Positions 1 to 6,970 of a DNA stretch of 9,481 bases are shown in pieces. Within the stretch, counting starts at the first letter, position 1. Each line of letters starts with the position of its first letter. The notes beneath the pieces were generated by a model. That model was not told the DNA's origin. It saw only the letters and a program-made list of their open reading frames with translations, and searched no databases. The stretch lies in the NCBI GenBank assembly GCA_017411125.1, contig JAFPNP010000024.1:1-9481 (forward strand), written 5' to 3'. The position numbers and the translations under genes are program-made. The stretch is from Kiritimatiellia bacterium. Its GTDB lineage: Bacteria > Verrucomicrobiota > Kiritimatiellia > RFP12 > UBA1067.

Positions 1-29
1 CGCACCAATGCCAACAGTTCTTCCGCCAC
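1..29 (-). CDS. Possible 5' end of a further leftward gene (partial, runs off the window)
   Basis: A GTG codon at 29-27 opens a frame reading V/M-A-E-E-L-L-A-L-V up to the window edge. An in-frame TGA lies three codons upstream, and a GAGG motif sits four bases before the GTG, a short but usable ribosome-site spacing. It lies downstream of the promoter-like element at 92-121, which supports a gene starting here. An alternative is the ATG at 54-52 in another frame (M-K-R-H-D-V-R-S...), also open to the edge but without a well-placed ribosome site. Only nine or ten codons are visible, so no product can be named and the start choice is uncertain. Confidence 0.25.
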
Positions 30-91
30 TTGACCTCACATCATGTCTTTTCATGTAGTCTCGTCACGACTCCTCGTTTTCTTTGCCCAGC

Positions 92-121
92 ATTGTACCA
101 TTTTTAAAATTCCCGCGTCAA
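92..121 (-). promoter_or_regulatory. Sigma70-type promoter, leftward, upstream of the edge gene
   Basis: Reading leftward, TTGACG (121-116) and TACAAT (97-92) are separated by 18 bases, and the -10 box is preceded by TGG, giving an extended -10. The spacer is AT-rich (AATTTTAAAAAT), unlike the surrounding GC-rich DNA. A start site near position 84 is predicted. It lies just after the stop codon of the 927-residue gene (159), so it would serve a separate leftward transcription unit that begins near the window edge. The extended -10 is the same type as in the promoter at 9071-9099. No terminator is evident between the stop codon at 159 and this promoter. Confidence 0.55.
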
Positions 122-158
122 GGGCGGCCATTCGAAAAGGTTGCGGCTCATCATTGTC

Positions 159-2942
159 CTATCGCAACTCCAGGACGAGCGTTCCTTTTGCGGAGGGCGG
201 AATGGTTATTTCGGCGACGCGCATCGCGGGGTCGTAGGCGGTTGCCAACGGCTTGCCGTTCAGCTTTGCCGACGCCAAAGGCCCCGTGCGCGTCAAAGCC
301 ACGCACGACTCGCGTTCGGGCCATGCGTCTATCTCGCAGACGCATCCCTTGTCGCCCATGTGCACGACCTTCACGTTCCCTGCGACGTGGAGCAACGCCC
401 CCGAAAGCCTGCGGTCCGGACAGATGACGCGCTCGGAGTAATATGCAAGCCCGGCGTCTTCCGCAAGGTTCTCCTGAACGGTGCCGGGATTTATCGGAAT
501 CGGGAAACGCGTCTGCCCGACCGGATCCCACGAATCCGGCAGAAGGCCGCGGAAATGCGGCTCTGCGGCGGTGTGATTCTGCCGCAGTCCGGACGCCGTG
601 ATGCCGCTCGCGACGGTCGTCCAGAAATCTTTCGCGCCGGGCGTGCGGTCTAGCCGCGCCAGTTCGCGCAGGGCGGCGGCGTAGACGAGGCCGCACCACT
701 GCACCGGCCTTCCGATCCAATTTGGCGCCACCCAGTTGGTCGCGCCCATGACGGCTATCGTGCCGTACCTTCCAACCGGCTCCGGCTCGGCAAGCCTGCC
801 GGGATCGAACGGCGGCTGTTCCAGACACACCATTGAAAGTCCCGCAAAAGCCCAGTGGCGGGCTTCGCGGATATAGCCCCAGTCGGGCTTGAGCATGTAC
901 GCCTTGCAGAACACGCGCACCAGATTGGCGCACGGCATGATGTCCGGCGTGTGGAGCGGCATCTCCCACGGCTGGCCGCCGCGCGGCACGGTGCCGTTGT
1001 ATATGCGTGCGACCTTTTCGACTATGGCGAGGAACTTTGCAATTTCCGCCTCGTCGCCGCTCCACACGGCGGCTTCCGCCGCCTGAAGGAGCCTGATGGA
1101 AGTGTAGCCGTTGCAATGCGTGTCGCCTAGGGTCTTCCCGTAGTCCGGTTTGCCGGCGGCCGGCTTCCACGTGCGCATTCCACTTGCCAGCTCCATGTTG
1201 GCGGCCTTGAGGATTTCGTTCCGGGTCTTGATCCACGTGGCGGGAAGACGGCTGCGGACAAGCGGCGGCGCGGGAAGGCGGATGTGCGAAACGGTGGACA
1301 CGCCCACGTCTCCGTCCGGAATCTCCGCGCGCATCTGCGCCGCGACTTCGCGCAGACGATATTGTTGCTGTTCTCCGCCGGGGAACGGGTGGCGCCCGAT
1401 CGCGGACGCGAGATACTCCATGAGAACCGGCGCGTCGGCAGGTCGGCCGAATTTGAAAGACCCTCCGATCGCGTGCTTGACAAATGTCCCGTTGCGAATC
1501 TGGGAATCCAGCCAGCCGGCGGCGAGTTCATGCAGCCCGGACGCAATGTCGATTCTGTCGGGCGGCGGCAGAGGCTTGAGCGCGAGGCACGACTCCAACG
1601 CGTCCGCCACGCTTGACGCCTGGCCGGTACGCAACGTAACGCACAGCCGCGCGCGGCGGAACGGAACCGGTGCAGAGATTTTGAAGCTGGACTGTCTGCG
1701 CGCCGGCCCCACCTGCGGCGCCCAGAAGGCGAGAAGATGCCCGCCGCTCTTGAACACGCGGTCCGGCGTATCGAACACGGTTGCGAAAAAACGGCTGCCG
1801 CCGGCATCGTTGTCGCGGAAATCCGCCGCAAACCCGCCCCAGGCCACGGAAAGGAAGTTAGTATTGTCGGTGAACACCGCCAGCGGTGCGCTTATGCAGT
1901 GCGACGCTGGAATGGTGCGATCGTGTTCGGCGGTGGAAATTTCCTTCTTGTTCGACGACGGCTCGTCATCGAGGTACTCCACGCCGGCGAGCATCGCCTG
2001 CCGTTTCCATCCGCGGGACTTGCGGTCGATCGCGAGCGTGAGCGCGGGAAGATTTACAATGCGTGCCTCGGAGCCGTCGTCGCCGATGCGGATTTCCGTC
2101 GAAACCGTCAGCGATGTGCCGCCCTCCGTCGGCACGAAGTCACGCCGCAGCGACCAAATCCTTCCGTCTACGTCGCACACGCTCGCCCTTGCGCACACGG
2201 CAAGCCCGTCGGCGGAGCGGCTCGCCGACGCCTTGGCGTCTTTCCAGCCAAGCGTATGCACCTTGCCGTCGTTGCCGACGTATGCGACCCGCTGCCCGGG
2301 AATGTTTTCGGCGGACTTGCCGCGGGACTCGAAACGGAAAGCGTCTGGCTCGGCCAGATCGCACAGCAGCCGCCAGTCGCGTCCCGCAAGAACAACGGGA
2401 GCGTTGTCGGGAAGCGGCGCCGGCGCGGAAACTGCCGGTCTTCCGTCCCACAGCACTTTGCCATACTCCATGGAAACCGACTTCACGGCAAACTTGGCAT
2501 TGCCGCCAGGAGGATCGAGCCGCAGCTTGCAACGTTTCATGGCCGGGAAGCGAACAGCCCCGCGCGTCTCGAACCGCGAATACGGCGCCTTGCCTGCGGG
2601 ATAAAGCGTGAAGGAACGCTCTTCATTGAACCAGCCGTGCCCGCCGTTCCAGTATATCTGCCACGGCAAGGCGGAGTCGACCGGCTTGGCAAGTTCTATG
2701 GAAAACACGGCCACGTCGGCATCGTCAGGCTGCGGGTCAAGGAAAATCACAGGGCTTTCAAGCCAGGGATCTTCGCCCGCGACGGTGAACTCCTGCCCCT
2801 GCGGCGTCGTCGCGAGGGTGGAAACGTGATGCGGCGCTCCCCACGGCGCGGCGGCGAAATCCGCTATCCGGGCGGCGGCGCACGGCACGCTGCAAAGCAA
2901 TGCGGCTGCGGCTGCCGATACGGCGTGTTCGATTCTTTTCAT
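159..2942 (-). CDS. Large secreted protein of unknown function, probable beta-sandwich plus alpha/alpha-toroid (carbohydrate-active-like)
   Basis: This encodes 927 residues. The start is the ATG at 2942, chosen because it gives a typical export signal (M-K-R, then an Ala-rich hydrophobic stretch, likely cut near C-A-A-A at 21-24) and because GGAGAGG lies about 8 bases upstream. Residues ~30-430 look beta-rich, with many short Gly/Pro-bounded strands. Residues ~465-845 are helical with Trp/Tyr-rich turns (e.g. PRGGQPWEMPLHTPD at 653-667 and GATNWVAPNWIGRP at 733-746). Residues ~846-927 form a small beta domain. A beta domain, helical toroid and C-terminal beta domain is a layout shared by several glycoside hydrolase and polysaccharide lyase families, but I cannot match it to a named family and see no assignable catalytic pair. 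It is the last gene of the cluster, 23 bases after ahbAB. Export to periplasm or outside is likely; a polysaccharide substrate is inference only. Confidence 0.8.
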   Translation of the reverse strand: MKRIEHAVSAAAAALLCSVPCAAARIADFAAAPWGAPHHVSTLATTPQGQEFTVAGEDPWLESPVIFLDPQPDDADVAVFSIELAKPVDSALPWQIYWNGGHGWFNEERSFTLYPAGKAPYSRFETRGAVRFPAMKRCKLRLDPPGGNAKFAVKSVSMEYGKVLWDGRPAVSAPAPLPDNAPVVLAGRDWRLLCDLAEPDAFRFESRGKSAENIPGQRVAYVGNDGKVHTLGWKDAKASASRSADGLAVCARASVCDVDGRIWSLRRDFVPTEGGTSLTVSTEIRIGDDGSEARIVNLPALTLAIDRKSRGWKRQAMLAGVEYLDDEPSSNKKEISTAEHDRTIPASHCISAPLAVFTDNTNFLSVAWGGFAADFRDNDAGGSRFFATVFDTPDRVFKSGGHLLAFWAPQVGPARRQSSFKISAPVPFRRARLCVTLRTGQASSVADALESCLALKPLPPPDRIDIASGLHELAAGWLDSQIRNGTFVKHAIGGSFKFGRPADAPVLMEYLASAIGRHPFPGGEQQQYRLREVAAQMRAEIPDGDVGVSTVSHIRLPAPPLVRSRLPATWIKTRNEILKAANMELASGMRTWKPAAGKPDYGKTLGDTHCNGYTSIRLLQAAEAAVWSGDEAEIAKFLAIVEKVARIYNGTVPRGGQPWEMPLHTPDIMPCANLVRVFCKAYMLKPDWGYIREARHWAFAGLSMVCLEQPPFDPGRLAEPEPVGRYGTIAVMGATNWVAPNWIGRPVQWCGLVYAAALRELARLDRTPGAKDFWTTVASGITASGLRQNHTAAEPHFRGLLPDSWDPVGQTRFPIPINPGTVQENLAEDAGLAYYSERVICPDRRLSGALLHVAGNVKVVHMGDKGCVCEIDAWPERESCVALTRTGPLASAKLNGKPLATAYDPAMRVAEITIPPSAKGTLVLELR

Positions 2943-2965
2943 TTGTTTTTCCTCTCCGGCTTGCG

Positions 2966-3970
2966 TCACAAAACCGCTCCGCCCTGCGCGAAGAAGGTCA
3001 TGGAAGTTTTCTTGTACTCTCGCGTGGACAGCAGCATGACGGTGTCCGGAGAGTATCCGAGCGCTTCGCCCAGAACGCCGCCGAGGGCGGAGTGCTGCGC
3101 CCGCACTTCTTCGTGCGACGTGCAGTGTACCATGGCGAAGAGATTGTACGGGAACGCCTCGGACAGAGGACGCTCGTAGCAATGCGTCACCTCGCTGCGG
3201 GCGGCGAGCGCGCGCCCGGCGCTGGTGGTGTCGCCCTCGACGCGCCAGCAGCACATTCCGTTCGCGACGTATCCGGCCTTGCGGTGCGCAAGCAAAAGTC
3301 CGATGCGCTTGAGCCGCCCGCCGCGCCGCCAGAGTTCAAGGGTCGAGAGCAGATACCATTCGCGAATCCCCACCTTCTCCGCGATGGACGCGAAATAGTC
3401 GGGGCGCACCTCCGTGTCGCCTTGCAGCGCTCCGATGACGGCGCGGTCGCGGGCGGACACCTCCGCCACGCCGCCAGCCTCCGTCCGCTCGTCCGTTTCG
3501 CGGGACGCTGCGCCGAACACGACATCCACCTTGTATCGGCGCGTGGCAGGAAGCACGTGCACGCGGTGCGGCGCAAGCCTTGCGCGTACTTCGTCCGCCA
3601 TGGCATCGAACACCTCCGCCGGATACGACAGCGTGAACCAGAGGTTCGGAAGCTCGGACGGGGAATCCGGCTCGCGCAGGTAGCAATGCGTCACTCCGCG
3701 CAGCGGCACGATTTTCGCGGCGGCGGCGTCCGCTTCTTCCGCCGGCGCCGAGACCGCGCAAAGCACGGATCTGTATCCGAGACGGCGCGTGTCGAACACC
3801 GCCCCGAAGCGCCGCACTACGCCGGCTCCGCGGCATCGTTCGACAAACCCGACGAGCCACTCTTCCGTGCAGCCCACTTCGCGCGACAGCGCCTCGAAAG
3901 GCCGCGCGCACAGCGGAATGCCGCGTTGAAGTTCGGACAGTGCGCGCTCTTCGACGCCGGAAAGAATCAC
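2966..3970 (-). CDS. ahbAB: Siroheme decarboxylase, AhbA-AhbB fused in one chain (NirDL-like)
   Basis: This encodes 334 residues from a GTG start at 3970 that overlaps the lptE-like stop (GTGA), with GGGAAGAAGAA just upstream. There are two Lrp/AsnC-type halves. Residues ~5-155 carry an HTH-like segment, VVRRFGAVFDTRRLGY (51-66) and VTHCYLRE (93-100), the AhbA/NirD pattern. Residues ~172-326 carry LKRIGLLLAHRKAGYVANGM (220-239), VTHCYERP (261-268), PYNLFAMVH (274-282) and LLSTREYKKTSM (313-324), the AhbB/NirL pattern. The family decarboxylates the C12 and C18 acetate groups of sirohaem to didecarboxysirohaem, in cytosol, on the alternative haem b route (then AhbC, AhbD) or the haem d1 route. 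Those partner genes are not in this window, so the end product is undecided. AhbA and AhbB are often separate; here a ~15-residue linker rich in Glu, Thr and Gly joins them. It is unlikely to be a transcription regulator despite the Lrp-like fold. Confidence 0.88.
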   Translation of the reverse strand: MILSGVEERALSELQRGIPLCARPFEALSREVGCTEEWLVGFVERCRGAGVVRRFGAVFDTRRLGYRSVLCAVSAPAEEADAAAAKIVPLRGVTHCYLREPDSPSELPNLWFTLSYPAEVFDAMADEVRARLAPHRVHVLPATRRYKVDVVFGAASRETDERTEAGGVAEVSARDRAVIGALQGDTEVRPDYFASIAEKVGIREWYLLSTLELWRRGGRLKRIGLLLAHRKAGYVANGMCCWRVEGDTTSAGRALAARSEVTHCYERPLSEAFPYNLFAMVHCTSHEEVRAQHSALGGVLGEALGYSPDTVMLLSTREYKKTSMTFFAQGGAVL

Positions 3971-4509
3971 TTCTTCTTCCCGGAGCCTTCCTTGCCGTCG
4001 TATGGATGCGAAACGACGTCGTCGACGATCTGCCGCGCCATGTCCTGCGCGACGCGCTGGGCGGCGTTGCGCTGCGCGGTAAGCAGATCGCCCTGCACCA
4101 GGAACGTCGTCTCGGCGACGTAATTGCGGTTGGACTGCAGCACGCGCCCGGCGTCCCTGTTGATTATCGAAACTTCCGCCGTCACGAGATAGCGGTATTC
4201 CGACGCGCGCGAACCATATGCCCTGTCGTAGGAAACGGGCTGGCGTTCGGCCTTCACCAGCGAACCCTGCACCTCGACCGAAGCGCCGCCCGGGCGGCGT
4301 ATGGAGAACGTTCCCTCGCGCTGGAACTCGCGCAGGACGTACTGTGTGACGATCGGCCCCAGTTCGGCGGCCATGGTGCGGTTCTCGAACACGGGGACGG
4401 CGACGGTACGCATTTCTTCCGGGACGTCCGACGTCCAGCTGTAGTTGGCGCAGCCGCAGAGAGAGACGGCCGCAAGCAGGATCGCTCCCGCAATCGAAGT
4501 GTTTTTCAT
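3967..4509 (-). CDS. lptE: LptE-like LPS-assembly lipoprotein
   Basis: This encodes 180 residues. The ATG at 4509 overlaps the stop of the bamD-like gene (ATGA) and is preceded by AAAGG at about 10 bases. The N-terminus is a clear lipoprotein signal: a short Lys-containing head, hydrophobic AGAILLAAVSL, and the lipobox L-C-G-C with the lipidated Cys at 20. The mature part has the LptE family pattern: a strand VAVPVFENRT (36-45), a helix with YVLREFQREG (57-66), a strand VEVQGSLVKAE (78-88), then strands around YRYLVTAEVSI (106-116) and YVAETTFLV (130-138), and a long C-terminal helix. LptE plugs the LptD barrel that delivers LPS to the outer-membrane surface. LptD is not in the window. Its location beside a BamD-like protein fits outer-membrane biogenesis. 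Family divergence is high, so the call rests on pattern and size, both of which fit. Confidence 0.75.
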   Translation of the reverse strand: MKNTSIAGAILLAAVSLCGCANYSWTSDVPEEMRTVAVPVFENRTMAAELGPIVTQYVLREFQREGTFSIRRPGGASVEVQGSLVKAERQPVSYDRAYGSRASEYRYLVTAEVSIINRDAGRVLQSNRNYVAETTFLVQGDLLTAQRNAAQRVAQDMARQIVDDVVSHPYDGKEGSGKKK

Positions 4510-5549
4510 TTGCTGTTGCCTTTCTTGAGTTCCTCGACGCGCGCGCGGATTTCGTCGGCGTGCGGGGAAAGCGGATATTCGGCGAGGAAACGCTCCCACG
4601 CCGCCGCCGCCGCGTGCGGCGTGCGCTGCTTCGTGTCGTAGAATCTGGCGCGGGCGTAGGCGTCTTCCTCCAAATGGCGTTCAAGCTCCGCCAGCCATTC
4701 CTTCATTTCGTCGGCGTGGTCGTGGCGAGGATGGTCGCGCAGCATCATCTTGAGGTACTTCGACGTGTCGAGGCAGCGCGGAATGTTGTACGAGAGCCGT
4801 CTGCACAGCCACATCCTCGTCTTCGCCTGGAGGTACACGGCGGCGTCGGCCTCCGGCGTTTTCGGGAATTTCATCATGAGCTGCCCGTATACCTGCACGG
4901 CCTCCTCGTGCTCGTTGTCCTGCTCGCGGATTTCCGCGATCTTCAGCATCGCCTCCGGCACGTACGGTGCGCGGGGCGCCCGGCGCACGACGGATTCGTA
5001 GTGCTGCCTGACGATGCGCGAAGACGTGAAGGAGAAGCCGAACATGGTTTTCTTCTCCTTGACCATGAGGTTGGTGAGCTTGTACATGTACTCCACCAAT
5101 TCCAGATACGGACACTCGCTCGGATAGAAGTCGAGCAGGTACTCCAGTTCTTCGATGGCCGAATCGTAGTCCTTGTCGTGCTGTGCGTAGATTTTCGCCA
5201 TGCGCAGCTGCGCGTGCGGGGATTCCGGGGCGGCGGGCCATTCCCTCACGAGCGCGTCCAGCGCCCGCCGCGCCTTGCGGTACGAACCCTCCGCCTCCAG
5301 AGACTGCGCCAGCGCATACTGTTCGGCGGCCGTTTCCCGGTCTACCCAGTTGAACCAGCTTTTGTCCTTTTTCTCGGGACGCTTGATGTCGTCCAGCCCG
5401 TCGAAGCCCGGATACGCATCCGTCGCATACGGCGAGTTGGCGGCGAACGTAGACCCAGCCACGCTGCGCTGCGGTTCCGCCGGCGCCGTCGCGCACGCAG
5501 CCGCCAGCAGCGCCGCCGCGATTCTCTTCATACATGTTTCCGTTCTCAT
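4506..5549 (-). CDS. bamD: BamD-like outer-membrane assembly TPR lipoprotein
   Basis: This encodes 347 residues from the ATG at 5549, which overlaps the nfnB stop (ATGA) and has AAGGTGG close upstream. A second ATG at 5531 (M-K-R-I-A-A-A-L-L...) gives a more typical signal peptide and a 341-residue product, and may be the true start. Cys19 (numbered from 5549), after L-L-A-A-A, is a weak lipobox, so lipidation is probable rather than certain. The rest is helical, with TPR-like pairs near 72-108, 110-145, 196-230 and 298-330. The motifs fit YfiO/BamD: A-x-x-L-x-x-x-G-x-Y-x-x-A, P-x-S-P-H-A, and K-F-P-K-T-P-E-A-D-A. E. coli BamD is about 245 residues, so this protein is ~100 longer. BamD anchors the BAM complex that folds beta-barrel proteins. 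A generic TPR lipoprotein (CpoB/YbgF-like) remains possible. The coupled lptE-like gene supports an envelope role. Confidence 0.7.
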   Translation of the reverse strand: MRTETCMKRIAAALLAAACATAPAEPQRSVAGSTFAANSPYATDAYPGFDGLDDIKRPEKKDKSWFNWVDRETAAEQYALAQSLEAEGSYRKARRALDALVREWPAAPESPHAQLRMAKIYAQHDKDYDSAIEELEYLLDFYPSECPYLELVEYMYKLTNLMVKEKKTMFGFSFTSSRIVRQHYESVVRRAPRAPYVPEAMLKIAEIREQDNEHEEAVQVYGQLMMKFPKTPEADAAVYLQAKTRMWLCRRLSYNIPRCLDTSKYLKMMLRDHPRHDHADEMKEWLAELERHLEEDAYARARFYDTKQRTPHAAAAAWERFLAEYPLSPHADEIRARVEELKKGNSK

Positions 5550-6970
5550 TTTCCACCTTCCAGATATGCGTTTATTCCGCGCGCGGCCTTGCGGCCCTCG
5601 CCCATCGCGAGAATCACGGTCGCCGCGCCAAGAACGATGTCGCCGCCTGCGAACACGCCGGGAATGGACGTAGCGTTCGTTTCCGGATCCACGACTATGT
5701 TGCCGCGCTTGTTGACCTCCAGCCCCTCCGTCGTGGCGGCGATGAGCGGGTTGGACCCGTTGCCGACGGCCACGATCACGGTGTCCACGTCGAGCGTGAA
5801 TTCGCTGCCCGGCACGGCCACCGGGCTGCGGCGCCCCGACGCGTCCGGTTCGCCGAGCTCGTAGCGCAGGCATTCAAGCCCTCCGACGCGGCCGCTGCCA
5901 TCGTCCAGAACGCGCTTGGCGTTCTGCAGCACGTGGAATTCCACGCCCTCCTCCTTCGCGTGGTGGACTTCCTCGATTCGCGCCGGCATCTCGGCCTCGC
6001 TGCGGCGGTACACCAGATACACCTTCTCCGCGCCGAGGCGCAGGGCCATGCGGCTCGCGTCCATCGCCACGTTGCCGCCGCCCAGCACGGCGACGCGCTT
6101 TCCGTGCCAGAACGGCGTATCCGCCCGGCCTTCCTCGTATGCCTTCATGAGGTTCGCGCGCGTGAGATACTCGTTTGCGGAGAACACGCCCACGAGGTTC
6201 TCGCCCTCGATGCCCATGAACTTCGGAAGCCCCGCGCCAGTGCCGACGAACACCGCGTCGAAACCGTCCTCGTCCATGAGGGCGCGAAGTCTGCGCGTGC
6301 GGCCCACGACGAAGTTCGTCTCGACCTTCACGCCGAGTTTCACGAGGCCGTCGATTTCCGCCTGCACGATGGACTTCGGAAGCCGGAACTCCGGTATTCC
6401 GTAGACCAGCACGCCGCCGGCCTTGTGGAACGCTTCGAACATCGTGACGTCGTGTCCGGCGCGCGCGCAGTCCGCCGCGCAGGTTATCGACGCCGGGCCG
6501 GTGCCGATCACGGCTACGCGCTTTCCCGTGCGCGGAGCCTGCGCCGCGCCCTCGCCGCATCCGCCTTTCGCGCGCGCCCAGTCCGCGCAGAAGCGCTCGA
6601 CGCGGCCGATCGCCACCGCTTTGCCGACGTCCTTCAGGGCCTTGCCCATCGTGCAGAACTTCTGGCACTGCCTCTCCTGCGGGCATACCCGCCCGCACAC
6701 CGCCGGCAGCAGGCTCGTTTCGCGGATTGCCGAAAGCGCTCCCGCGAAGTCGCCTTCCGCCGCCTTGGCCAGGAACCCTGGTATGTTCACCGCCACGGGG
6801 CAGCCCTGCATGCAGGGTTTCGTCGGACACTGCAGGCAGCGCGACGCTTCCGCCTTCGCCTGCTCTTCGCTGTAGCCGAGCGCCACCTCGTCCATGTTGT
6901 GCGCCCGGACCTTCGGGTCCTGTTCCGGCATCGGCTGCGCCGGCAGCGCCATTTTCTCCTTGGCTGTCAT
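5546..6970 (-). CDS. nfnB: NfnB: large subunit of electron-bifurcating ferredoxin:NADP+ oxidoreductase (GltD/SudA-like)
   Basis: This encodes 474 residues. The ATG at 6970 overlaps the phosphatase stop (ATGA), with GGAAAG and AGGGAA upstream. The N-terminal ferredoxin-like region binds two [4Fe-4S] clusters through C45-x2-C48-x4-C53-x3-C57 and C92-x3-C96-x5-C102-x3-C106. An FAD-binding GxGPAS (155-161) follows, then AGGVLVYGIPEFRLP (184-198), an NADPH-binding GGGNVAMDASR (297-307) with YRRSEAEMPAR (321-331), and a C-terminal FAD motif GVFAGGDIVLGAATV (438-452). Motif order and length match the flavoprotein shared by glutamate synthase small subunits and NfnB/SudA. The presence of nfnA two genes upstream makes NfnB the best call. 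The complex couples NADH and reduced ferredoxin to two NADP+, reversibly, by flavin-based bifurcation in the cytosol. A glutamate synthase role is less likely because no GltB-type large subunit is present. Confidence 0.9.
   Translation of the reverse strand: MTAKEKMALPAQPMPEQDPKVRAHNMDEVALGYSEEQAKAEASRCLQCPTKPCMQGCPVAVNIPGFLAKAAEGDFAGALSAIRETSLLPAVCGRVCPQERQCQKFCTMGKALKDVGKAVAIGRVERFCADWARAKGGCGEGAAQAPRTGKRVAVIGTGPASITCAADCARAGHDVTMFEAFHKAGGVLVYGIPEFRLPKSIVQAEIDGLVKLGVKVETNFVVGRTRRLRALMDEDGFDAVFVGTGAGLPKFMGIEGENLVGVFSANEYLTRANLMKAYEEGRADTPFWHGKRVAVLGGGNVAMDASRMALRLGAEKVYLVYRRSEAEMPARIEEVHHAKEEGVEFHVLQNAKRVLDDGSGRVGGLECLRYELGEPDASGRRSPVAVPGSEFTLDVDTVIVAVGNGSNPLIAATTEGLEVNKRGNIVVDPETNATSIPGVFAGGDIVLGAATVILAMGEGRKAARGINAYLEGGK

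Noticed and set aside
112..158. Terminator after the 927-residue gene
   Set aside because: Only a 4-bp CCGC/GCGG stem followed by GAATTTT is present on the minus strand, and it overlaps the -35 box; too weak to call.
1150..2604. Long plus-strand open frames (1150-2604, 1737-3179, 2900-4123, 4560-5864, 5534-7195)
   Set aside because: They lie antisense to genes with clear motifs, are Arg/Ala/His-rich with no recognisable domain, and follow the pattern expected of complementary frames in GC-rich coding DNA.
2966..3970. Lrp/AsnC transcription regulator
   Set aside because: The duplicated Lrp-like fold carries the AhbA/AhbB-specific VTHCY, PYNLFAMVH and STREYKKTSM motifs, which mark siroheme decarboxylases.
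5546..6970. Glutamate synthase small subunit (gltD)
   Set aside because: The sequence is compatible, but nfnA in the same operon and the absence of a large glutamate synthase gene favour NfnB.
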